Source: DHVE2 group archaeon
GTDB taxonomy: Archaea; Thermoplasmatota; Thermoplasmata; Thermoplasmatales; Aciduliprofundaceae
Direction: 5' to 3'
Assembly: GCA_027056155.1 (NCBI GenBank)
Contig: JALULR010000053.1
Span: 1 to 13,207, forward strand
DNA: 13,207 nucleotides
This document shows, in pieces, positions 5,992 through 12,478 of this stretch. A program made the translations under genes and the position numbers. Every line of letters starts with the position of its first letter. Position 1 is the stretch's first letter. Below the pieces are notes generated by a model. It was not told the DNA's origin. It ran no database searches and saw only the letters and a list, made by a program, of their open reading frames with translations.

Positions 5992-6041
5992 CAAATGCGA
6001 ACTAATATTTAAATGTTTTGCACAAGCGCGATTATTTCTTG
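5992..6041. repeat. 50-bp direct repeat, copy A (promoter of the DUF5320/NifX operon)
   Basis: Identical to copy B at 7185-7234 except for one base (A at 6000, C at 7193), in the same orientation with an offset of 1193 bp. It contains the TATA box, a TTGCACAAGCGCG element upstream of it, and the last two codons plus stop of the CDF-NifX gene (TAA at 6034-6032). Confidence 0.95.
6006..6013 (-). promoter_or_regulatory. TATA box, copy A
   Basis: The minus strand reads TTTAAATA within the repeat, centred 24 bp above ATG 5985 and 36 bp above ATG 5973. It drives the four-gene DUF5320/NifX operon. Confidence 0.6.
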
Positions 6042-7177
6042 GATATGCTAATTCCAGAATCTTCCAGAATTTTAAGGCTATCTTCACCTATATTTACCAC
6101 TTCAACCTCATCAATACCTTGCTCTATTAAAAGCAGAGCTGCTTTGACACCTCTTTTCTTCTCTACATCTGCCCCGGGATTTTTCAAGCGTTTTACAAAA
6201 ATACGGTTTTTGTTTTCTATACTATATATATCGAAATATGACGATGAGCCAAACGTAGTGCTGAGTGTGCCATCTTCAGCTACAGGCACTGCAATAATCT
6301 TTGTATTTTTGTCGGGAGGCTCCACATGCACAAAGGCGTGATCCACACCTTTTAAATTCATCAACCTTCTCTCCACTTCTGTCGCTACCGTATGTGCCTG
6401 CTTCACATTTAAGTTTGCGGGTACGGAGAGCTCTACTTCTATAATTACAAATGGCCCGGAGCGCCGTGCATATATTCCTTTTACTCCTCTAACCCTCGGT
6501 GTGTTGAGTATTACTTTTTTTATTTTTTCTGTTTCTTCTTTGGATAACCCTGCGTCCATAAGCGCAAAGATGGAATCCCGCATGCTCTGGTAACCTGCAT
6601 GAATGACCAGAATAGCAATGATAACGCCGACCACTCCACCAATCCATGAGTATCCCATGCTAGCTCCCAGAAAACCAACTAACACAACGGTGGAGAATAT
6701 TATATCCATTCTAGTTTCGCGGGCATTTGCCATAAGCGCTTGAGAGCCCGTGAGCTTTGCAGCTTTGTATTGATATACATATAGAAAATAAGAAATTAGA
6801 ACAAAAACCATCATTGTACCAAGTCCGAAAAACGAATGCTCTATCGTAGTAGGGTGATAAATGGTAGAGATGCTCTTAATAAGTATCTCGTAGGCTAGTA
6901 TGAATATGAAAATACTTGCAATGAATGCAGCTATATTCTCCGCTTTGTAATAGCCATAAGGAAAACGCTCGTTTCTGGGTTTCTGCGCTATTTTCAAACC
7001 CATCCAAGCAGCAGAAATTGGGATTAAATCGGCAAAGCTGTGGTACGAGTCTGCGAGTATAGATACTGAGTTTGTATAATGTGCTAAACTGAACTTTGCA
7101 AGGGCTAAAATTAACGTGATTATACTAACATTCCTTGACACACGCACCCCGTATTTGAGAACAGCGCTTTTTGCCAT
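6032..7177 (-). CDS. Cation diffusion facilitator fused to a C-terminal NifX-like domain
   Basis: 381 residues. Residues 1-200 are the six-helix CDF transporter, which exchanges cytoplasmic Zn, Fe, Mn or related ions for protons. Helix 2 has ADSYHSFAD with H46 and D50; helix 5 has NARETRMD with E154 and D158, where histidine is usual in place of E154. FPYGYYKAENIAA (72-84) is a family motif. The cytoplasmic CDF dimer domain spans about 212-287. A second cytoplasmic domain, 292-380, is NifX-like: KIIAVPVAEDGTLSTTFGSS, YFDIYSI, and IGEDSLKILEDSGISI. It may sense the exported metal or cluster. ATG 7177 is preferred over GTG 7195 because it lies 25 bp from the TATA box. The promoter is a near copy of the one preceding the downstream NifX operon. 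The substrate cannot be fixed from sequence; iron is attractive given the NifX domain. Confidence 0.9.
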   Translation of the reverse strand: MAKSAVLKYGVRVSRNVSIITLILALAKFSLAHYTNSVSILADSYHSFADLIPISAAWMGLKIAQKPRNERFPYGYYKAENIAAFIASIFIFILAYEILIKSISTIYHPTTIEHSFFGLGTMMVFVLISYFLYVYQYKAAKLTGSQALMANARETRMDIIFSTVVLVGFLGASMGYSWIGGVVGVIIAILVIHAGYQSMRDSIFALMDAGLSKEETEKIKKVILNTPRVRGVKGIYARRSGPFVIIEVELSVPANLNVKQAHTVATEVERRLMNLKGVDHAFVHVEPPDKNTKIIAVPVAEDGTLSTTFGSSSYFDIYSIENKNRIFVKRLKNPGADVEKKRGVKAALLLIEQGIDEVEVVNIGEDSLKILEDSGISISKK

Positions 7178-7180
7178 TTT

Positions 7181-7194
7181 TGCGCAAATGCGCA
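7181..7194. promoter_or_regulatory. Dyad between TATA box and start of the CDF gene
   Basis: TGCGCA-AA-TGCGCA, two palindromic hexamers; TTTGCGCAAA at 7179-7188 is also a perfect palindrome. It sits between the TATA box (7199-7206) and ATG 7177, where a bound repressor would block initiation. In copy A the corresponding bases are degenerate, so any control by this dyad would be specific to the CDF gene. A metal-responsive repressor is an inference. Confidence 0.4.
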
Positions 7195-7234
7195 CTAATA
7201 TTTAAATGTTTTGCACAAGCGCGATTATTTCTTG
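7185..7234. repeat. 50-bp direct repeat, copy B (promoter of the CDF-NifX gene)
   Basis: Matches copy A (5992-6041) at 49 of 50 bases. Here it is entirely intergenic. It includes the TATA box and the TTGCACAAGCGCG element, which lies just upstream of the TATA box in both copies. Confidence 0.95.
7199..7206 (-). promoter_or_regulatory. TATA box, copy B
   Basis: The minus strand reads TTTAAATA, centred 25 bp upstream of ATG 7177, predicting a leaderless message for the CDF-NifX gene. Confidence 0.6.
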
Positions 7235-7333
7235 TTGTTTCACATACTGCAAAACAAAGGAGAAATGAGTTAGTTGATATAATTTGCCACAATGCATAGC
7301 AACAACACAGCAAAAATGGCAACATTTATCTAC

Positions 7334-7340
7334 TTTAAAG
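7334..7340 (+). promoter_or_regulatory. Weak TATA-like element for the first propeller gene
   Basis: TTTAAAG lies 45 bp before ATG 7382, predicting a start near 7362 and a leader of about 20 bases that holds the GGTGGT ribosome-binding site. The 7235-7369 interval otherwise contains no gene that I can see. Confidence 0.3.
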
Positions 7341-7381
7341 TTATCTTGTAAAAAGTAAAAACAATTTGAATGGTGGTAAGC

Positions 7382-9313
7382 ATGATTGCAAAAAATAGTT
7401 TGAAAATAGCGATAGTTATTGCGGTTATAGCGGTGCTATTAGTGCCTGCAAATGTAAGCGCGCATAGGGAAAAGAGTGGCCCAATGGTCACAGTGGTTAT
7501 ACAGTTCGGAAACGGAGAAGTGCTCAGTGAGAATGTGTTATTGCCTACAAACAACACCACTGCTTTAAAGGCAACTCAGCTAGCATGTGAGAATCTATCT
7601 ATTGATTTTAGATATACCTGGGGCGCATATGGTGGCTTTGTAAATCAAATTGGCTGGGAGAAAAACAATTTTAACGAAAAAGAATCATGGTTCCTCTATA
7701 ATTGGGTAAATAACAGTGCAAATTGGGAAGTTAGCAGCGTTGGAGCGTCTTCCATGCATCTTAAAAACGGGGATGCTATAACATGGGTTTATGAACCCTA
7801 TGATTCTAGCTACCGGCCAATGGTCGAGCCCATGAGCCTTCCCGGACATTATTCGGTTTCGATATCATACAGAGGCAACAATAACAATACCGCATACTAC
7901 CAGCACAGTGTGCTTGCAAACACAACAGCATGGAGCTTTTACGGAAGCTCTTGGGGCATTTATTCAACCCCCGCTACCGCTTACGGACTACTTTTTGAGG
8001 CGGATGCAAGCGGAATATACGCTATAGGACCCGGAGGCACAATGCTCTGGAACAATTCCTTAGGTAGAACTTATCAATCCTCCCCCGCGGTGCTTGGAAA
8101 TATGGTCTATATCGGCACAACTGATGGATACATACGTGCTTTTTATGTAGATAACGGCACCATGGCATGGGAGCGCAAGATAAGCAACGAGCCCGTAGCA
8201 GCGTCTCCAAAAACAGATGTATTGAACGGTACTCATATGGTGATAATTGGAACATATACCTCATATGCACCGTGGGGCAAGCTCTTTGCTTTTAGCGCAT
8301 ATAGCGGTACTGAGCTATGGAATACTACGCTCAATTCAGGCGTGTACATGGGCACTCCTGCAATAGGTGCTGGCCATGTTATAGTGCCTCTCGCCGGCAA
8401 GTATGACGCCACTACATATAGCTTTTCTGCGCCTTACGGAATAATATGTGTAAACGAGAGCAACGGAGCAGTGGAGTGGAACATAACTACCCAGCAAGCT
8501 ACCAAATACTCTCCTATAATCAATAACAATACCATCTATGCCCCTGTCGGAAATAAGCTTATGGCTCTAAATTTCACGGGTGGCGAGATATGGAATATTA
8601 CTCTGAACGGCACTGTAACTGCTCCTGCATCTCACAATGGCGTGATTTATGTGGGCACAATGATTAATAGCTCATCTGGGCAGATTTATGCATTGAAAAA
8701 TAATATTACGCTATGGAATGACACTGTAAATGGCCCCATGCAGGGCGGCGTAGTTATTGCAGGACATACAGTAATAGGAATAACAAATAGCAAAAATTCA
8801 ACGATATTCTGGGTTAATGAAAGCTCTGGCAAAGTGATTGCAAGTTACGCAGCTCCGGGATTGAGCTATGTTTTAGCTACGCCGGTAATTTACGATTCCA
8901 TGCTCCTTGTAGCTAGCGGTAGTGGGCAATTGCTAGCACTAGCAAGTAGCACCACTATAATTAACACCAGTGCTGCCAGCAATGTAGAGATTGGAGCGAG
9001 CATACCTGTAAGAGTAAAAAGCGTGCAAGTGTATCAAGCGTACCTGTACTACAGAAACTCTACAAACTCCATGTTCAAAGCTGTCAAAATGAAATATGAC
9101 TCAAGCAATGGCGAGTATGTAGGCTTGATTCCCGCTCAAAATAGCTCCTGTGTAATTCAGTACTACACTGTGCTTTATAATCAAGATGGCACAACGCAGC
9201 AGAGTAAAACTTCGGATATCACAGTATCGCAGACAGTTCCAGAGCTTAACTATGCCCTAGTAATTATAGCAGTTATAGCAATGGTTGGCATTGCAGCACG
9301 GAGAAAATTATAA
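7382..9313 (+). CDS. Secreted, membrane-anchored PQQ-type beta-propeller with DUF4430-like N-terminal domain
   Basis: 643 residues. A signal peptide covers about 1-27 (hydrophobic IAIVIAVIAVLLVPANVSA). Residues 34-140 look like a DUF4430/transcobalamin-like domain, with GNGEVLSENVLL, an aromatic WFLYNWVNN segment and DAITWVYEP. About 165-540 is a beta-propeller of PQQ/WD-like blades with repeated A-x-x-G-x-x-W and sPAV-x-x-x-x-VYxG patterns. No catalytic signature is visible, so ligand binding or a structural surface role is more likely than dehydrogenase activity. A short beta region follows. PELN, a membrane helix and ARRKL then end the protein, a C-terminal anchor or possible sorting signal. 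Many N-x-S/T sites fit glycosylation outside the cell. ATG 7382 is chosen for its GGTGGT site; ATG 7370 is the alternative. The paralogue downstream suggests a duplicated pair. Confidence 0.8.
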   Translation: MIAKNSLKIAIVIAVIAVLLVPANVSAHREKSGPMVTVVIQFGNGEVLSENVLLPTNNTTALKATQLACENLSIDFRYTWGAYGGFVNQIGWEKNNFNEKESWFLYNWVNNSANWEVSSVGASSMHLKNGDAITWVYEPYDSSYRPMVEPMSLPGHYSVSISYRGNNNNTAYYQHSVLANTTAWSFYGSSWGIYSTPATAYGLLFEADASGIYAIGPGGTMLWNNSLGRTYQSSPAVLGNMVYIGTTDGYIRAFYVDNGTMAWERKISNEPVAASPKTDVLNGTHMVIIGTYTSYAPWGKLFAFSAYSGTELWNTTLNSGVYMGTPAIGAGHVIVPLAGKYDATTYSFSAPYGIICVNESNGAVEWNITTQQATKYSPIINNNTIYAPVGNKLMALNFTGGEIWNITLNGTVTAPASHNGVIYVGTMINSSSGQIYALKNNITLWNDTVNGPMQGGVVIAGHTVIGITNSKNSTIFWVNESSGKVIASYAAPGLSYVLATPVIYDSMLLVASGSGQLLALASSTTIINTSAASNVEIGASIPVRVKSVQVYQAYLYYRNSTNSMFKAVKMKYDSSNGEYVGLIPAQNSSCVIQYYTVLYNQDGTTQQSKTSDITVSQTVPELNYALVIIAVIAMVGIAARRKL

Positions 9314-9315
9314 AT
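9308..9315 (+). promoter_or_regulatory. TATA box for the second propeller gene
   Basis: TTATAAAT is centred 26 bp upstream of ATG 9338 and overlaps the stop codon (9311-9313) of the upstream paralogue. The second gene can therefore be transcribed on its own although only 24 bases separate the two. Confidence 0.55.
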
Positions 9316-9337
9316 TCTTTACTTCTTTTTTGTGCCT

Positions 9338-11434
9338 ATGAAAAACACAGCATTAATTCTTGCATTTTTACTATTACTAGCTATCCCATCAAATATCCCC
9401 GTGTCTCATGGTGCTGAGCATAATGAATTTCACAAGGTACTTATCGAGCTTCCCGATGGCTACATTGTATGGGGTTCTGGGTACGGCAATGTAAGCACAG
9501 TCACAGAAAAAGTATGCTATGTGCATGGATTAAGCTACTCCTCTAGCGGATTGTGGATTAATGTAAATGGGTACTTGCTTCAGGGATATTCATGGCACGG
9601 CTCTTGGGAAAGTGGTATTTACGGAGAGATTATAGGTTGGGCACAGCGTATGCCAATTGCAACTCCTAGCTCGCCATATCCGCGAATCTCCGGAATGCCA
9701 CAAATATCATATTACTCAGCGGGAAACAAAGAGATTTGGAACTTTTCAGTTGGCTCGGGCGCATTTGGTGCTGTGGATTCTACAGTGGTGGGAAGTGGAG
9801 CGCAATTGTTCTTCAATTCTTGGAGTGGTTTGTATTCACTTGCAAATAACGGCACATTTTTGTGGAAAAATACAACAGTTAAAGGTATGAGCACCCCGTA
9901 CATCTATGGCTCAAACATATATGTGGGTTCTTCTGACGGTTTCCTATATTCATTTACAAATAGCGGAGCTCTGCGATTCAAGGTAAAACTAGAGCATAGC
10001 CCCGGTGATACTGGCATATCCTCATCGCCGATAATAGCAAATCAAACTTTGTATATTGGAGGATTTGAAAGCGATAATTCCACTTCATATTTATTTGCAT
10101 TTACTCCCAATGGCACCGAGCTTTGGAATGTGAGCTTAAACTCCACTGTTTATTATGGCTCACCTATCTACAACAATGGCACAGTATATGTACCACTCGC
10201 AGGAAAGTACAACGCTTCCACATCACAGTGGTACCCTGATTTTGGCATTGCAGCGGTTCACAATGGCAAGATAATTTGGAAATTTTTAACACCTAAGCCT
10301 GTGAAGTCCACCCCTCTACTTTATCACGGTGCATTGTATTTCACTTGCACAGATGGCTCACTTTATAAGATATCTCTTCACGGCGAGGAAATATGGAAAT
10401 TGAATATCGGATATAGCACAGCAAGCCCCAATGCCTATGACGGCGTGATATATGTAGGTGCAGGAACATTTATGCATGGTGGAAAAATATATGCAATCTC
10501 TACAGACTCAACAATACTTTGGAGCTTTGATGTAAAGGGCGGCGTGCAGGGAAGCATTACCATAGCACCGCCATATCTCTATGTGCCATTGAACTATCCA
10601 GATGGGGGTATAATATGCCTTAACTTCTCCGGCTCGGAAATCTGGAATTATACTTCTTGGAATTATGTTCTGGGTTCTCCGAGCATAATAGACCGTTCTC
10701 TATATTTTGGTGATGATTCTGGACATGTCTACAAGCTTTCGGATACCAAAGCTCCGAAAATAATATACGATGGTCGGCAGAGTTATAGAGTAGGTGAATA
10801 CGCTTCTATAACTGTGCGTGCTAGGGACAACGTTGGCGTTAAAAATCTTACAGTGAGATTTGAAAATAAAACATACCATGGCAAGGATTTTGTAAATCTT
10901 CATTTTTTAGTAAATTTCACTGGCTCTAAACTGATATCTGCCACTGCCGAAGATTACAACGGAAACACGGCAAGTCTTGCTTATGAGATAATAGCGTACA
11001 ACAAATCCCTGCGCATAATTGCTAATATTCCTCAAAGCTTTGAGGCTAATAAAAGCACGGCTATAACCATAAAAGTGGTTGATAACACGGGCATGGGGGT
11101 CAGCGGCGCGGTTATAAATGTGTATATTGATAACAAATCACAGCTAACGGGCACAACCTCTCAAAGTGGCACATTGACCTTTCAGCTTTATGTACCGCAA
11201 GGAACGCATACCCTGCGCATAGTCGCTAAAAAAGAGGGCTATGCAAATGCGGTGTACGAGAAAAAGGTAGTAAGCACATACAGTAGCTGGGTTCCTAAGG
11301 GAGATACGTTTTTTCTGCTCTTGATAGTAATCACAGCTGTGGGCTTGATAAGTGTGGCACTTGCGTATGTACTGCGCAAAAGAGGTAAGAATTACGCTGA
11401 ACTTACCCGTGAGAGACTTAAAAACAAGAGGTAA
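9338..11434 (+). CDS. Secreted, membrane-anchored beta-propeller with Ig-like domains, paralogue of preceding gene
   Basis: 698 residues. The signal peptide is 1-26 (ending VSHGA). Residues about 30-105 correspond to the N-terminal domain of the paralogue but are shorter and diverged (VLIELPDGYIVW, then a Trp/Gly-rich part). About 115-480 is a beta-propeller with the same blade pattern (LYSLANNGTFLWK, IYVGSSDGFLYSF). Two Ig-like domains follow, about 485-570 (with ITVRARDNVGVKNLTVRF) and 575-650 (VVDNTGMGVSGAVINVYID, an invasin/CARDB-like pattern). A membrane helix at about 658-681 and a basic cytoplasmic tail end the protein. The anchoring differs from that of the paralogue, which ends right after its helix. 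ATG 9338 is preferred over GTG 9332 because of TATA spacing. It is probably a surface-layer-associated binding protein; no ligand can be named. Confidence 0.8.
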   Translation: MKNTALILAFLLLLAIPSNIPVSHGAEHNEFHKVLIELPDGYIVWGSGYGNVSTVTEKVCYVHGLSYSSSGLWINVNGYLLQGYSWHGSWESGIYGEIIGWAQRMPIATPSSPYPRISGMPQISYYSAGNKEIWNFSVGSGAFGAVDSTVVGSGAQLFFNSWSGLYSLANNGTFLWKNTTVKGMSTPYIYGSNIYVGSSDGFLYSFTNSGALRFKVKLEHSPGDTGISSSPIIANQTLYIGGFESDNSTSYLFAFTPNGTELWNVSLNSTVYYGSPIYNNGTVYVPLAGKYNASTSQWYPDFGIAAVHNGKIIWKFLTPKPVKSTPLLYHGALYFTCTDGSLYKISLHGEEIWKLNIGYSTASPNAYDGVIYVGAGTFMHGGKIYAISTDSTILWSFDVKGGVQGSITIAPPYLYVPLNYPDGGIICLNFSGSEIWNYTSWNYVLGSPSIIDRSLYFGDDSGHVYKLSDTKAPKIIYDGRQSYRVGEYASITVRARDNVGVKNLTVRFENKTYHGKDFVNLHFLVNFTGSKLISATAEDYNGNTASLAYEIIAYNKSLRIIANIPQSFEANKSTAITIKVVDNTGMGVSGAVINVYIDNKSQLTGTTSQSGTLTFQLYVPQGTHTLRIVAKKEGYANAVYEKKVVSTYSSWVPKGDTFFLLLIVITAVGLISVALAYVLRKRGKNYAELTRERLKNKR

Positions 11435-11445
11435 TGGGCAAAGGA

Positions 11446-11452
11446 TTAAATA
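11446..11452 (+). promoter_or_regulatory. TATA box for the FKBP gene
   Basis: TTAAATA is centred about 33 bp upstream of ATG 11482, predicting a short leader of some 7 bases. It lies just after the stop of the propeller gene and downstream of ATG 11434, so a message from this promoter cannot use that earlier ATG. Confidence 0.45.
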
Positions 11453-11481
11453 GGCAATACAAATACCGACTGGGGATTACC

Positions 11482-12468
11482 ATGGAAAAAGGAGATATCA
11501 TTCGCTGGGAATACGATGCTTGGGTCGTGGAAGAAGGAAAGGAAGATCTATTTGACACCACGAATGAAGAGTTAGCAAAAGAAAATGGCATTCATGATCC
11601 TACCATAAAGTACGGAGCGATGTACTCGATAGTGGGTGCAGAGCGGCTCATAAAGGGTATGGACGAAGAGCTTTTACAGGCAGAAGTGGGAAAAGAGTAC
11701 ATTGTAACAATTCCTCCAGAAAACGCTTACGGAGAGCGCGATGCTAAGTTGGTAAAGATTCATTCGTACCGTGAGATTGCGAGAAAAGTTGCAGAGCGTG
11801 ATAAAAATGCGGTGCCTAGAGTAGGCATGGAAGTAATCATAGATAACAAGAGAGGTAGAATAGTTACAGTCACACCCGGCAGAGTTGTGATTGATTTCAA
11901 TCACCCATTAGCAGGGAAGACCCTAAAATACAGGTTTAAAATCCTCGAGAAAATTGAGGGTGAAGTAGAGAAAGTAAAAGCAATACTTGAGATGGACTAC
12001 GGCAAAGATGTAGAAAATTTCAAAATTGAAGTCAGAGGAGAGGATATCCTCATCGAGCTCGCTGATTCGTGCAAGTACGATTCTTCGTGGAGCATTGCTA
12101 AATATATGATTGTAAGCGATATTAGAGACTTTGTGGCAAATAAGAATGTGAAATTCTTCGAAGTGTATCCAAAGAAGGAAGAAAAGAAAGAAGAGAAAAA
12201 CGAGCCAGAACCTGCCAAGGAGGAAGATGCTAAAGAGCCAGAGTCCAAGGACAAAGAAGAAAAGCAAGAAGAGGAAAAGAAGCCTGCAAAGAAGAAAACC
12301 ACCAGAAAAAAGAGCTCAAAAAAAGAGAGTGAAAAGAAAGAGGATACCGAAGATAAATCAGAGTCCAAACCTAAGAAAACCGCAAAGAAAACTACGAAAA
12401 AGAGCACAAAGAAAAGCACAAGCAAGAAAAGTGCAAGTTCAAAGAAAACAGAAGAGAAAAAAGACTAA
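11482..12468 (+). CDS. Long-type archaeal FKBP prolyl isomerase with lysine-rich tail
   Basis: 328 residues from ATG 11482. Residues 1-95 are an FKBP domain of the archaeal/SlyD type: MEKGDIIRWEYDAW, DTTNEELAKENG, YSIVGAERLIKGMDEELL, and IPPENAYGERD. The insert-in-flap chaperone domain follows (about 96-140) with VGMEVI and VIDFNHPLAGKTLKY. About 152-230 is an extra C-terminal domain as in long archaeal FKBPs. Residues 231-328 are a disordered tail, acidic/lysine-mixed at first, then strongly basic with KKTTKKSTKKSTSKK blocks like histone H1. It catalyses proline cis-trans isomerisation and prevents aggregation; the tail could bind nucleic acid or ribosomes (inference). ATG 11434 overlaps the preceding stop and would add 16 residues, but family starts and the internal TATA box favour 11482. 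Confidence 0.92.
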   Translation: MEKGDIIRWEYDAWVVEEGKEDLFDTTNEELAKENGIHDPTIKYGAMYSIVGAERLIKGMDEELLQAEVGKEYIVTIPPENAYGERDAKLVKIHSYREIARKVAERDKNAVPRVGMEVIIDNKRGRIVTVTPGRVVIDFNHPLAGKTLKYRFKILEKIEGEVEKVKAILEMDYGKDVENFKIEVRGEDILIELADSCKYDSSWSIAKYMIVSDIRDFVANKNVKFFEVYPKKEEKKEEKNEPEPAKEEDAKEPESKDKEEKQEEEKKPAKKKTTRKKSSKKESEKKEDTEDKSESKPKKTAKKTTKKSTKKSTSKKSASSKKTEEKKD

Positions 12469-12471
12469 TTA

Positions 12472-12478
12472 TTTTTTT
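12472..12478 (+). terminator. T7 terminator after the FKBP gene
   Basis: Seven T residues begin three bases after the TAA and end at the stop of the converging gene. Confidence 0.5.

Noticed and set aside
5974-6087. N-terminal extension of the first DUF5320-like gene to 6087
   Set aside because: It would run through the promoter repeat and into the end of the CDF gene; the family start and TATA spacing both place initiation at 5973 or 5985.
5992-7234. The CDF gene between two direct repeats as an insertion sequence or integron cassette
   Set aside because: There is no transposase, integrase or terminal inverted repeat, and the repeats are functional-looking promoters; promoter duplication is the simpler reading, though recombination-mediated loss remains possible.
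7125-7325. A minus-strand frame sharing an RACAKHLNIS peptide with the upstream extension of the 5752-5985 gene
   Set aside because: The shared peptide is only the 50-bp promoter repeat read as protein; the region holds the TATA box and start of the CDF gene.
11997-12425. A 142-codon minus-strand frame rich in Ser and Phe
   Set aside because: It is the reverse complement of the lysine-rich tail of the FKBP gene; its composition is explained by that.
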